From Aaosphaeria pasadenensis (lineage: Eukaryota; Ascomycota; Dothideomycetes; Pleosporales): a DNA stretch of 64,000 nucleotides. The DNA lies in NCBI GenBank assembly GCA_022813625.1, contig JAKLMB010000010.1, forward strand, positions 496,001 to 560,000, read 5' to 3'. Below the pieces are notes generated by a model that saw only the letters and a list, made by a program, of their open reading frames with translations, made no database searches and was not told where the DNA came from. Position 1 is the first letter of the stretch. Each line of letters opens with the position of its first letter. The translations under genes and the position numbers were made by a program. Positions 11,961 to 23,786 of this stretch are shown here, piece after piece.

Positions 11961-12506
11961 TTTGAAATTGTAAATTCACCGCGATTTGATTTTAGAACTT
12001 ATATCGTGAATTTCGGCCGTATTTATAATGTCCCTAACATTCACTCTTGCGTTCGGTAGTCTGGTTTAGCATCGGAGGCTGTGGATTGCTTGGCTTACTA
12101 AGACCTCGAGACCTGGTTGTAGAAGGCGTGCAATGAATCTTCCTTTAGGGTGACGGAAGCTCGTTGATTGGAATCTTTTCAAAGCTTATCGTGGGAGCCA
12201 AGAAAACTCCCTTCTTTGATGTACGGTCAGAACACTGCGGCAGGAACGTCAAACTACGGAGTTGTAGAGCTCACACGTAAGAGGGATTAACTGCGGCTCG
12301 ATCACCTGTTGCAAGTTATCACTCAGGGCTTTCAAGTCCGTTTTCCATGTTTGTTGATATGTGGTCATGGTTGTCTATTGCTCTAAATGGCCTAGTATTT
12401 GTGTCGGGCGTAGGCTTGTACTGACGTATCAACATAGACATTACTTCGCTAAACAGAAACACTTAGAAACTACGGATAATTATGGGTCCATTAATATGGC
12501 TTGGTA
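11961..12506. other. Intergenic region between SRPBCC and esterase genes
   Basis: Both flanking genes are on the minus strand, so this should hold the 3' UTR of the esterase and the promoter of the SRPBCC gene. No distinct motif was identified. Confidence 0.4.
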
Positions 12507-13676
12507 TCATCTTTCGATATTGTCGAAGAACTCCATAATGATAGCGGTTGCCTTAATTGAAGCCGGTCCTTGTGGGACAGAAATCTGTGACAAATTGATC
12601 TCCGTATCAGCCCAGCAATGACCTGTTGGGGTGAGTGAATATCTTGAATGTACACTTGCAGTAACACCAGCTCACCTAAGCGTTCTACTTTGTAATGCTG
12701 AAGCAGACCGGCTTTGCCATTACAAGTCCATAAGTAGTGATGGACATCGCCCTCGTGAGTCACTTCTTCAGTCTTATTTTGGCAAGTGTATCTCTGTGCC
12801 CATGTGTCCAGCCTAGGTAGTGATCGGATTAGTCTTTCGTCACTTGGCAAAACATAAGAATCAAGCGTGTGTTTACCAAGATGGAATAGATGGGAGCGGC
12901 CCACCGTCTCCCTGACCTCCTTCGTAATGCACTGTACGATCTCCGAAACCATGAATTTCAAGTATCGGAACAGTGGCCTCCGGCTTGCATTGACTTGTCG
13001 AGTCATTTAGATCCGTATAGAATGCTCCGGAAGAAACGGCAAAGCCAGCGAATATTTGACTTCCCACCTTGCTACAAGCCAACGTACCAACGAATCCCCC
13101 ACCGTTGGACATACTTTGTGCCTGTCAGACACTGTGTTACTTTAGAAGAGAGTAGGCATTCAAACGTACCCTGCTGCATAGATACGTTTCTCGTCTACAC
13201 AAAGCCTCGCCCGCAAGTCCTCTACTACATCAGAGACATACTGCACGTCTTGGTCGACCGTGGAGTCCGTGTGGTAAGTTGGTCCCGCCCAACTACCCCC
13301 AACTCCATTCGGATACACCATTATCTTCTAAACCTGAATCAGTAATCTATCCAATGACCAGCCCCCATTTGGAAACACATCATACATCACCGCTGAATCT
13401 GGTCTCAGACATCTTCGTGTCGAGTTCGAAGAATAACCCTGTGCTGCTCGACCCATGGAATCCAAGTACGACGGGGTACCGCCTGTTTTTATCGTAATTT
13501 GATGGCAGGTGATATGAGTAGCTGCGGTCCTTACCGCTACTCTTGAGACCGAATCGATACTGCGTGATACCTGGTAGAACCTGCGTTCTCCCGCATCCGG
13601 ACTCTGCGCGCGGAAGCGTATGAGGGGACGCGGACGCAGTTGCTAAGAGCAAGAAGGCAAATATGTAAGCGTACAT
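12507..13676 (-). CDS. Secreted CE1-type feruloyl esterase / esterase
   Basis: Five exons (13676-13386, 13327-13170, 13113-12877, 12812-12676, 12622-12507) with introns of 53-64 nt give a 312-residue protein; all junction phases agree. It has a signal peptide (MYAYIFAFLLLATASAS) and then an alpha/beta-hydrolase of the feruloyl esterase B / PHB-depolymerase-like group: YPVVLGFHG (oxyanion region), KIMVYPNG, nucleophile motif GMSNGGG with Ser152, HGFGD with Asp208, and GHCW with His276, so the triad is complete. Such enzymes release ferulate or acetate from plant xylan, or cleave related polyesters. It lies 0.36 kb downstream of the GH92 gene on the same strand. Exact substrate is not predictable; the length matches single-domain fungal members without a CBM. 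Confidence 0.88.
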
Positions 13677-14035
13677 TTTGACTACGAAAGTGGAGTTGGT
13701 AGTGCAGAATCAAGCATCGCGGCTGATGGATAGTTCGTGAAGATAACTGACAGCTCCCGTGAAAAGGAGTTGCAGGTTTGGGCAGGTGGAAGATATCCTT
13801 GTTTGATAATTGAAGGAATATGTAGCTATGCGACTTCATTGGCTGTAGCATTGAAGGGGGCTCATTTCTGGCAAGTCAGCGTGGCCAATAGGAAGCACTT
13901 CTCCATCGGGTGGCGAGCGCAGATCGTGACTAACGAACATCTCAGCGGGAAATTGGAGCATTAGGAATGAGCTTTGTATATGTTTTTAGATATTAGATAT
14001 TACTTTTGCGATGTCCATTTTGCTCGCATAACTGC
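13677..14035. other. Intergenic region between esterase and GH92
   Basis: It carries the promoter of the esterase and the 3' end of GH92, both on the minus strand. No named motif was seen. Confidence 0.4.
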
Positions 14036-16696
14036 CTAATAACCACCAACGTCAATGACCTGGTGACCAGGACTGGGAGGCACCTCGCCACTCTCCCATA
14101 CCTTTTGCTCGGTACCAAGCTGGAACAGGATTTCTCCACCTTCTGTCATGATGCCTCCTGCGTCTTCATGATTAAACCAGTTCTTGTCCCAAGTCTGACC
14201 GTTGATGTTGACGCTCTGTACGTAATAGCCTTGTTTCCCGTCGCCATCATCAAGTCCCTCTGCTCGGATACGCAGTGTGTGATTGTGGTTCACTGTGATA
14301 TTGATATCCTCAAACCAAGGACTTTCAATCAGATACACTGGCGTGGTCACGACAGGATACAGACCTAGCATCTGCCAGACCAGCCAACAATTCAGCGCGC
14401 CAGCATCGCTGTTTCCAGGAATGCCTTGACTTGTATTGAAGTAGAAGTCGGTGGCCAGTTGACGTGATCGTTCGACAGACTTCCACTGCTTGTTCAGGTA
14501 GTTGTATAGGTACGGAGTTTGGAAATCTGGTTCGTTCGCAACATTATTGATGGTCGTGATACCGAGACCGTTGACGCCGAGATCCACGCCGGAAGTGTTT
14601 GGCTGGAACACGTAGTCAAGACGCGATTCGAAGTGTTGCGGGCCGCCCATCAACTCAATCACCCGCTCCATATCGTGAGGAATGACAAATGAGTATTCTC
14701 GCTGAGTTAGTAAATGGCAACGAAGATAGGATCACCGACTTACCAAAGGAAGTTCCTTCATATGATTCGTCCGACCAGTTACATTCACCACAGTCTGTTA
14801 TGTCGTAGTCTGTGTGGAAGCTGCCGTTGGCATAGCGTGGCATCACAAAGCCGGTAAAGTTTCGACTCGTAGCTGTTGGATCCCAGCTTAGCTGCCACCC
14901 GCCGCTTCTCTTCAAGTACTTATCAACATCCCCTTGGGCCTCGCCTGCCGCAATTTGACTAATTGCGAAATCGTTTAGAGCGTACTCGACCGTCTTGGAC
15001 ACAGCTCGAGATTTGCGATCGGTGGAAACATAGCCAAGTGAGATCCAGTCGGACAATGCCGAGCGCCCATCTTTCAACGAGCCTCGTTCGTCTACTGGAT
15101 TCTGATCAAAGTAGGGTTGTACCTCAGCGTTCTTCTTGACTGCTGCGTATCCATCTGTCCAATTGATAGCTCCTCGGAGTCCCTTGACATAGGCATCGGC
15201 CAACACGTTATCGACGTTTGAGCCACCTTGTACAAGTCCATTGTAGTTACCACTCCGTCCATCAGGCAAGAATCCCTCATTTCTCCATATATCGATGAGA
15301 GACCTAATCATAGACTCGTAGTAGGACGGTTGGATCAGGTGCCATAATGACACTTGATTTCGGAATAGATCCCACATGGTGTAGAAGTCATCCCAGCATG
15401 GTTCCTCGCTCTCCCAGAGCGGATTCTCGTTGATGCGTTCGCTGGGAATCAGGTGCATGAAATAAAGCGATGAGTAAAGCAGTGCGAGCCTCGTTTTGTT
15501 CGCCTTCTCGGATGTATCTACTCGAATCTTAGAGAAGACATCGCGATTCCACTCATCTCGAGCAGCTTGCGCGACTACTTCGCTACTCCAGTCTGGAATT
15601 TCTTGATTTTTGTAGGCACAGGCCTGGGCGACGGACATCAGTGAGATGCCGACCCTAGATTTTATCTCTTGGTTATCATCAGTGCCGTTCCATGAAAATA
15701 TGGCCCCCACGCGGTCGTTGATGGGACCGGAACGTGCCGAAGTTCCTCGGAAAGTCGGTTCTGGTGTGGTGGCATTATCGAAAGACCGAAAATGGCGACT
15801 GACGGGGAATGTGTTCTTCCCACTGAATGCTCGTGCACTGTCCGGAATCGAGTCAAATTCTCCACACACATATACTGTGACTGGAGCACCAAGATTCCAT
15901 CCGCCTCCGATGCTGGTATATCCAGAGTACGTAGATGAGTTCGGCTGGATCTCAATCTCCCCACCAGCGTAGAATTGTGAGTCCCAAGCACGAGTCGGAT
16001 GTGGCAAGTAATGAGAGAAGTCGACCAGAACATGCTTCTCGGATGAGGGATATGTATAGTGATGCAAGCCTGCGTGTCTGGTTGCAGCGAGCTCAACAGT
16101 AACACCTGATTCAAACTGCGTCTTGAAGTAGCCCACCGACGCGACATCTTCCCCATCCTGTCTATTATTGGCAAGCTGAAACGTCGATTCTGAGGGTTTC
16201 ACTTACTCGGTCTTGCCAGTAAGTGAGGTTATCAAGTAAATTAACACCTTCAAGGCTAGCCAGTGGCATCTGTGCAGGATAGCCTATAGTAGTTGTTAAA
16301 GTCGATCCAATACCAACATGAGCCACACTAACCATACTTGGGCCCACCACCTGTACCAGACTGATGCATCATGCTGATTCCTGTTACTTTTCCTTTGGGG
16401 GTCCAACCGCCGTTCAGCGCACTTTGGTTGACAGGTATTTCAAAGCTGTCCAATCCAAGCTTGACCATACCAAAAGGAAGCGCGCTTCCAACGAATACAT
16501 CGCCTCCGCCATCTTGCATACAAGTTAGGATCTCCGATCTCTAAAATAAGTCTATGGGCTTACACGCATAGCCTTCAATTGCACCTTCGGAGCCAATGAA
16601 GGGATTTACGTATTGGGAGTAATCGACATCTTGGGCTACTATGCATTGAACAGCCGCAGCCGTCAAAATGATTGTCGCAATGCGCAATGAAGGCAT
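14036..16696 (-). CDS. Secreted GH92 alpha-mannosidase
   Basis: Five exons (16696-16564, 16512-16333, 16283-16207, 16157-14744, 14697-14036) with 46-51 nt introns give 821 residues, normal for fungal GH92. A signal peptide (MPSLRIATIILTAAAVQCIVA) is followed by the family opening YVNPFIGSEGAIEGYAYGGG, then PFGMVKLG. The catalytic half shows GECNWSDESYEGTSFEYSF with VIPHDMERV across the last intron, and then PGNSDAGALNCW with MLGLYPV, the GH92 signature containing the conserved Asp. The enzyme removes alpha-linked mannose, mostly 1,2-, from N-glycans or wall mannans outside the cell. The 49-nt intron 3 could also be spliced at nearer acceptors, changing 4-6 residues. It is the upstream neighbour of a secreted CE1 esterase. 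Confidence 0.9.
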
Positions 16697-17593
16697 AGCT
16701 ATATGCTCCATTGGTGTTGAAGATTAAGGTACCTTTGCCTGCGCAACATTCGTGGGTGCTGCTGCGCGGAAATCCATGGGTTATAAGCAATGAAGCGGTC
16801 ACGAACACCCCGCTATTCTGCGCATCTCCACCCGAGGGCACGAGGTGGAGAAGAGCTCCAAGCCTTTGAGGTTACATTGAGTTCCCGTTGATCAAGGCAA
16901 TTCCTCTGGAGAAAAGCTGACAGTGACGTCGTATTGGCTGCCCCTCCTTCTCGAAATGGTCCCCTGCCAAGATGGAGCGAACCGGTTGGAGAACGGTCAA
17001 TCCATTGGCTGGTGGGATTTGGCAATTCACCACCCAATCGTGCCAACTACCACTAGACTCCACACTTTGCTTATCGCTCCGCACTTTGTCTTAACATGTC
17101 TTGATCTACACAACTGCCGCTATCATAATCTGACGATGGCACGTAATTACGAGGTACTCGTAAACAGTCATCGTTCCTCGGCGACCTTCCCGTGTGGTCT
17201 ACCTTTGGCACTTGCTCCCTCGTAATAATCGTATCCTGTCCCTGTCATGCAAAACTCCTGCACAAATTCAATGATGGAATTGCGAATTATGCATCAGAAC
17301 AAACTCCCTGGTCCATGAGGTGTATGTGCTACTTCATGTATTCGATTACTTGGACTATTCAATTAGAGATGCTCAGACTAAATATCCGATGACATCATAT
17401 TCATGTGTACATACCTATCTTACATACAGAAACGGCTGGTGAATGTCTTTCGGAAACCGCGTATATATTTCCAGGTTATTCTCAAAGCAATTCCGAAACT
17501 CGCCTAAGGTCTTTATCTATCAGGATAATCATAACAGATACCACTAAGTGTGCATACAAATTCGAGACTCGTAGAGCTACCTTTCTGTTTGAT

Positions 17594-17670
17594 GTAGCAT
17601 TTCGAAGGGAGTCTCGCCTTGGTGCAGTTCTTTGGTCGCGACCGAAGACTTCGGACTTTCGAAATGCTAC
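17594..17670. repeat. Nested inverted repeats / hairpin element
   Basis: A 13-bp perfect inverted repeat (GTAGCATTTCGAA at 17594-17606, its complement at 17658-17670) encloses two further perfect palindromes: GGTCGCGACC (17634-17643) and CCGAAG-A-CTTCGG (17643-17655). The unit could fold as a hairpin in RNA or a cruciform in DNA. No ORF explains it. It may be a binding site cluster, a small-RNA precursor or a miniature-element remnant. Confidence 0.7.
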
Positions 17671-18193
17671 GTTGTTCCGTGGGTGTCAATGCGCTGCGAA
17701 CATCGTTGAGTCTCGTTCTCTGCAACTCCGAACTCGCGCAAAGCGAAAGATTCAATACTTCGTTGGTGGCCAACAACGACACATAGGTAAGTGTGGAGGC
17801 AAGGGGAAATAATTCATGTTGACCTTTCGGATTGACATTATTTTAAGTAGTGACTTTTCTTCCGAGGAAGGGCAGGTTTAGTCGGGGTTTTCGGACGATA
17901 AGTAGGAGTTGGAAACTATCGTGACAAGTTCTCCACTGCAAAACACGACCCTGTCCGTGGCTTGATTAACCTAGAAAGGAGATGATTTTCGGGAAACCCG
18001 ATCATCTGCAAGATCCGAGGGGAATAAATGACTCGTGTTCGTAGGACTTTCGGAATGATGCTCAGATGGTCCCTTCTTCATCCTCTGCGTCGAGTTTGAG
18101 CTTGATGTGATCGCGCTTCAGAGTTGGACTGGCGTTTTGGCTTGTCCGGACCTGAAAGCCTTTTCTCCCGTCGCAAGAATTCAAGGACATAGA

Positions 18194-18200
18194 TATAAAA
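18194..18200 (+). promoter_or_regulatory. TATA box candidate for the BAS2-like gene
   Basis: TATAAAA lies 188 nt upstream of the start codon at 18388, in a suitable position for a gene with a leader of about 150 nt. It is a single motif, so support is modest. Confidence 0.35.
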
Positions 18201-18387
18201 GCGAGTTCTTGGCCTCGACAAGAAGACATCAGGTAATTCCAACTTCCTATCTGAAAATCCTCTTTCCTTTCTTTTGCGTCTGTGACTGCATTCCGACCTG
18301 GTGTCGTTGATCATCCTTTTTCAAATAACCTTTCATAACAATATACCCACCACCTTTTATTACCAACAAAACTATTCTACAACGAAA

Positions 18388-18769
18388 ATGCGTTTCTCTC
18401 TTACAGTCATCTTTGCTTGTAAGCTCTATATCATTTTCCTACATGACCATTTTACCTGACATCATTATAGGCGCGGCCTTGGCTGTTGCTCAAACTCAAA
18501 TTCCAGACTCCGAGGGTCCTGCAAATGTTGGAAAGGGTAACGGCAAACAATTCATTACTGGTCGCTGTGCCTCAAACGCGGATTGCAACAGCAAGTGCTG
18601 TGCAAATGTGAACGAATCATTGGGCCTCTGTAGCGCAGAGTCCCAAGCTTTTGAAAACGGCAAGAAAGGTTGCGGATTCAAGGCGAAGAGTTCTGCCGTC
18701 GAGGCGGCAACTAAGGGTCAAAATAACAGGCGGGGATTCATCAAGGTTGTAAGAAAGGATGTTTCATGA
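18388..18769 (+). CDS. BAS2-like small secreted Cys-rich protein (effector candidate)
   Basis: Exon 1 is 18388-18418 and exon 2 is 18471-18769, around a 52-nt intron (GTAAGC...TTATAG), giving 109 residues. The first 18 residues form a signal peptide, split by the intron as often seen in fungal effectors. The mature part has GNGKQFITGRCASNADC, then SKCC, LC and KKGCGF: six Cys in the order C-C-CC-C-C. The QFITG-C-x5-C-x3-CC pattern is that of biotrophy-associated secreted protein 2 (BAS2) of Magnaporthe and its relatives, secreted by plant-associated fungi during infection. This copy has an extra basic tail of about 28 residues after the last Cys, where family members I recall stop. Function is unknown; an effector role is an inference. 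Confidence 0.8.
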
Positions 18770-20239
18770 AGAGCTGGATGAATGAAACCATGGCTAGGCA
18801 TCATTTCTAGTCTATCTCTACCCTACCTGCTTTCGGAAGGAGTACAGCGCGTTCACTTGCATTGTTCAGCAGGTGCCAATACCGTTCAGAAGTATCATAT
18901 ATTTCTCCATTTGCATTTACACAATTCGGTTCTAGTGGTTATAAGGGCGCGGTGTTGTCAATTCCTTCTGGAATTTTTATGAGGGTGACTACTTACAACC
19001 TCATACTTCGCATAAGTAGGCTCGTCCTACTAGGATCCAATCTTCTAATATGATTAGTAAAAAGAATCTTTTCTCTTACTAGCAAGTCACGACAATGGCG
19101 CCCGCATCGCCTCCGAACAGGTCTCATGTAACGAATGAAGTCCGTCGGAGTTAAATGCCACCCTCAGTTGCAAGCTTGTGCGCGAGTTCTGTCGCAATAT
19201 TTCCAGGAAAGGTAGATTTATGGTATACAAAGCGGGATAATTGCATCGGCCATTGGAACTTCAAACCGGCTTGTTCAATATTCAAGATAGAATGGCCATT
19301 GGGCAGTTGTGCAAGGAAGAGAAGAATCGAGAGAGTGGGAAACACATATCAGCAACAGTGCCGATCACTATGTATCGGAGTCCACGTCGCCGTTTCCTGT
19401 GTCAATCTTTACCCACTGGTCAGTATAGTAAATAGTGTTCTTCGAGCTGCTACATGCGAAGTCAGTCGAAGCAGCCTTTGGCAACGTACAGATACTATAG
19501 TGCATGTAACTCAGCTGCGCTCAGTGCCCCTCATCAAGAGGACCACCATTGACGACTTGGCTTTCGAACTCGAACATCTCTCGGTTGTTTGTTGAGACAA
19601 ATATATTGATGCTTACACTGTTGGCCTGGCCTGCTTGTGTAAAAAAAAAAAACCCCCCCTATTAAGGGAGCATATTGTTGAGTTTGTCCTCTGAGCGAGT
19701 CTCTGTAGGGTGGAAGGGATCCCCGGGATCGAGGACAGTAATGTTCGTACATATGTTATATTTTGCGCAAGGTACATCGATACTTCTCAGCCCTCAAAGA
19801 GAACATTTACGTACCGTATCAATTCAGAGGTGCAGAGCGATGCGACGTAGCATTGATGACATCCATGGCGGCAGCCTCAGGTTTGGATATACATGTACAT
19901 CCAGATGAGATCGCATAATTGGCCATTCGTCACCCGCGGCGCTTCGAACCTTGAGTGCCGTAGATAGAGATGAAATTGCGTCCTGGTATTGGGGTTATTT
20001 TATGCAACCAATCCTCGATGAGACATCGCCATGGGTACATTTTAGATGTTGGTGATTTGACATAACAGGTTACTGACAGAACGGGTGTTTGGCTTGGTTT
20101 GGGGTAATCTGATTGGCTGGGGAATAGCTACTGCACGGACCCTCCGACGACGACATTACTCCAGAAAAAAAAGTCTATCCCACTGAACAAGTTACCACCA
20201 GCGGTTATTGCGCGAGACATAGATTACCACGCTGCCAAT
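18770..20239. other. 1.5-kb intergenic region
   Basis: It contains the 3' UTR of the BAS2-like gene and the promoter of BUD22. A homopolymer run (A12 followed by C7) occurs near 19641-19659. A 64-codon minus-strand ORF at 19151-19345 starts with a signal-peptide-like segment but has no other support. Confidence 0.4.
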
Positions 20240-21571
20240 ATGCCCAAAAGAAAGCGATCCGAACCTTCGCCCTCGACCACTGCTGTCAAATCCGCCAAGG
20301 TCTCCACGACAGACCACCGATCCCCTCCAGTCCAACGTAAACTTTGCGCCGCACGCCTCACAACCGGGACCAGCGCACTTGTCCTTGCGCTTCGACATGC
20401 CGCCACGTTAGAACGCCAGAAGCATTCCCGACGACGCAAAACGGCTCTTCAGAAAAACGAGGATAAGGCGGTGGACCGGCTGGAAAAGGAATACGCAGTC
20501 TTGAAAGGCCTGGATCTACAAAAGGTTGCGGAAGGCCATCTGAAGAAAACATTGGCTCGTGTAAAGTCTTTGAATACTGCCGAGGGATTTCCACGGGAAT
20601 GGAGGGATTCACCGGGCCAAACGAAAGATAAGGAAGACGCAGTCTCGCTGAATGTTAAAGCACGGCTGTTCAAGGTGCAGGGCGTCAGGAACGTTGTGGA
20701 CGAGACGATTGACGATCTCAAGGACATCATTGGCACATCCACCAAAGGCGCCCAAAAGAAGGGTCAAGACTCAGAAATTCACAATACCAAAGCAGGTTCC
20801 AGTGTCTCGGACGAGGAGGATGACGAGAGCGAGGAAGGATTGGCAGGAGCTCTTCGGGCATTCGACGTACGCATCGCCGCACCGTCATCTGCAGAAGAAG
20901 ATAGCGATGCTTCGCTCTCAGAACAAGACCGACCACCGAGTGTCGACTACAGCGATGTCGAGTCACCAGATTTGTCAGAAGAGAGCGAGGGTGACTCCGA
21001 CAGCGAGAGTGCAATCGACATTCCAATGTCGAATGCAGCAAACAGTGACTCCTTCGAACAGTTCGAGTCCGAATCAGACTTAGAAAAAGAGGATGTTGCG
21101 AAAACCAAAAAGACCAAAGTTCCAGTGACAGAGACTATGACTAAAGCGTCTACATTCTTGCCGTCTCTGAGCCATGCTGCCTACCTATCTGGATCCGACT
21201 CAGAGGCGTCTGATCTTGAAGAGCGTTTAGCACCGAAGAAGAACCGACGCGGCCAACGTGCACGCCAAGCAATCTGGGAGCAAAAGTATGGCGAGAAAGC
21301 GAAACACAAACAGAACGAAGATAGAAACAAAGGATGGGATCCTCGACGTGGGGCAGTCGATGAAAGCGCAAGAGGTCGACGTGGGGCTCGAAATGAGCCT
21401 CCACGAGGACGTGGGCCTGAAGTGAGCGGGGAGAACGCAATGCCTTTAGGACAAAAGAAGACTAAGAGAGACGATGGAGGCCAGCTGCATCCTAGTTGGC
21501 AGGCTGCAAAGGCGGCTAAGGAAAAGAAGATGAACGTCCAACCTCAAGGAAAGAAGATAGTGTTTGACTGA
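20240..21571 (+). CDS. BUD22: Bud22-family ribosome biogenesis protein
   Basis: Single exon, 443 residues. It opens with the basic PKRKRSE, has a helical region (RRKTALQKNEDKAVDRLEKE, residues ~70-90), then long acidic Ser/Glu/Asp tracts (DEEDDESEEGLAGALRAFD and others). It ends with a basic Arg/Gly segment (RGRRGARNEPPRGRG) and the signature HPSWQAAKAAKEKK near the C-terminus, which marks the Bud22/SRFBP1 domain. In yeast Bud22 is a nucleolar factor for 18S rRNA maturation and small-subunit assembly. The acidic/basic layout is normal for the family. The first ATG fits the N-terminal pattern. Nuclear localisation is expected from the basic clusters. Confidence 0.85.
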   Translation: MPKRKRSEPSPSTTAVKSAKVSTTDHRSPPVQRKLCAARLTTGTSALVLALRHAATLERQKHSRRRKTALQKNEDKAVDRLEKEYAVLKGLDLQKVAEGHLKKTLARVKSLNTAEGFPREWRDSPGQTKDKEDAVSLNVKARLFKVQGVRNVVDETIDDLKDIIGTSTKGAQKKGQDSEIHNTKAGSSVSDEEDDESEEGLAGALRAFDVRIAAPSSAEEDSDASLSEQDRPPSVDYSDVESPDLSEESEGDSDSESAIDIPMSNAANSDSFEQFESESDLEKEDVAKTKKTKVPVTETMTKASTFLPSLSHAAYLSGSDSEASDLEERLAPKKNRRGQRARQAIWEQKYGEKAKHKQNEDRNKGWDPRRGAVDESARGRRGARNEPPRGRGPEVSGENAMPLGQKKTKRDDGGQLHPSWQAAKAAKEKKMNVQPQGKKIVFD

Positions 21572-22317
21572 TACCCATGTAATACAATTCTTTCATAGAT
21601 CACTCATCATTATGAGATTATTGTATGTGATTCTCCAACAATTCAAACTCTACTTGTGGAAAGTGTTCTATTTCCCCACTCAACCTGTGAACACCGGTAC
21701 GTGCTCAAAGTTCAAAATGGCATATATCGATACAAAATTGACGGTGCGTTCTATGACGCAGAATGGTATACATCAGTAAAGACCTCTTGCAATGGTGTTG
21801 TCAGAAACGTTGTACATGCCTATAGTATCATAGGGTTCGCTGTTTATAGTAGCATGTGATTTTGTTGTCTTCCACTTCAGACAGATCCATCCGAAGTGCG
21901 AAAGCATTCTCACCAGCAGCCTGGAAACGGCGTGGTAACCATGGGGGTTTGTTTGTTTGTTTTTCGACTTCGACGTCATCGTAGGGTAGCAATACAATTG
22001 ACTGTGTTTGTTTATTCGTTCAGTTCCAACAAGTGATTGATGCCTGAGCAGTACCAAAGTAACCACAACTTGCCTTTACCTTTGGAGTGTTGCTGTAGAT
22101 CCGCCACATGTGTGTTGACGGCCATATAACGGCTACCACCACACGCTGCCTTCCTTTCCCCTTCCTCTCTTTTCTCTTCATACCACTTGAGTATCTTGGT
22201 AAGTCATTCCACCCTTCTCATGATCACAGATTCTAATACATCTAGTGAGTTTGATCATTCACACTGATTACATTCACACCATCTCTCTCATCCTTTTCTT
22301 CTTCACATTCAGACAGA
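21572..22317. other. Intergenic region with leader of the WIET-repeat gene
   Basis: Plus-strand promoter and CT-rich leader of the next gene; a GTAAGT donor at 22199 and an acceptor ending at 22312 could remove a 114-nt 5'-UTR intron directly before its ATG. Confidence 0.4.
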
Positions 22318-23754
22318 ATGTTGAAGTCTTCAGCTTTTGTGAGCACCTCTCGAATTCCCGTCCGGAAGTCTCAGCGCCTCTCACTTCCGGTACGTGTGCC
22401 GAACCAGTCGGCAATCCCCACCCCCGTCAAAGCAGCAGTCATCCAAGACAATACCATGACCTCTTTGTCGGGCTCGACCCTCACAGCACGCCAGGCGGCT
22501 CGCAACTCGCGCCTGCGTCCATGGGCAGCACCTCGCGTCACTGGCGGGTCTGCCCCCAAGCCCACGACAAGCACCACTAGCCTACCAAAGCAGGCCGGAG
22601 TGACTTCTCCGAAATCAAAGTCAGTGAACGACCAGAAGCATACGATGAGTAAGCAGGCAGTCTCCCGTCAAGCAACCACTGTCGCGCCGAAGTCGATGCC
22701 AGCGAAAGGAAAGGAGGAGAAGAAGCACACGATGAGTAAGCAGGCAGTCCCTCGACAAGCAACCACTGCCGCGCCCAAGTCGGTGCAATTAAAAGTCAAC
22801 GACAAGAAAGAGGAGGAATTGAGGAGGAATGGTCCTGGACGGAGGATGGATACCAGGAAGAAGGGAGGAAAGGTTGGAGGAATTGTGGAGAAGAACTCGG
22901 TCAAGCTTCCAGGAGGTAAGTGTTTTCTCTTCCTTTGACCTCATTGATATCCAGTAACTAACCAACAAACAGCTACCGCCAGAGCCACCCCCTCTCGTTC
23001 CGCTCGTTCTGCTCGAGCAACCCATCGTTCGATCCCCGAGAGGCCTCGCTCGCCTCCACCGACCCGCCCTGATCCACCGACCCCAAGCCGTGCTGGACGG
23101 CTGATCGGATCTGACGCACTGTTCCCATCAACTGTTGATGGAACCAAGGCCTGCAAGAAGGTACGGTTCTGCAATCAACCGACAGTGCACGAGGTAGGCT
23201 ACTACCTGACAAAGCCCGATCCCAATCAGCCCATGCCAAAGGTCATGCCGGCTCGGAGGTCCAGGGGGTGCAAAAGAATGATGCAGGCAACGAGGAACGA
23301 GAGCGGCGAGGTGGCCACCATCACGCTGGACGACAAATTCCTCACCCGCATCAAGCAAGTTCGCGGCTACCTTGCCCGTCAAGAGTCAGCGGTTGGCATC
23401 CAGCCATCTTACGGTAACGACAACTTCGTCGTCGACTTGAGTCCCGACACGATTCGGTCTTCCGATATCGTCAAGGTTAACCTTGAGACCGGGATGTCCC
23501 AATCGCTAGATTTCAAGGTGCCGTTCATTCCAGCGGAAGCAGGTGTCGCCGGTGAGCAGGAGGGTTATGGTGTCTTCGGCCCTTGCCAGTTCAAGGCAGA
23601 GTGGATTGAGACCGACGGCGAAGACCTCTTGGATGACCTTTTGCTCCCGGATGACGAGGACAGCGATGACGGTGAGGGTGCTCCTGGCCCATGTCTGCTC
23701 AAGGCAGAATGGATTGAGACTGATGAGGACGTTCTCGACGGGCTTGAGCTTCCC

Positions 23755-23786
<32 letters not shown>

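Larger units (their letters stand above)
16697..18387. other. 1.7-kb intergenic region with a strong palindromic element
   Basis: The divergent promoters of GH92 (minus) and the BAS2-like gene (plus) are here. No protein gene is supported. The notable content is the nested inverted repeat at 17594-17670 and a TATA box at 18194. Confidence 0.5.

Noticed and set aside
16158..16206. 31-nt version of GH92 intron 3 (acceptor at TTTCAG)
   Set aside because: Shorter than any other intron here; the 49-nt version ending at GACAG keeps phase and is more plausible.
19151..19345. 64-codon minus-strand ORF with a signal-peptide-like start
   Set aside because: Too short, no Cys pattern or homology, and no splice partner; a chance hydrophobic stretch is likely.
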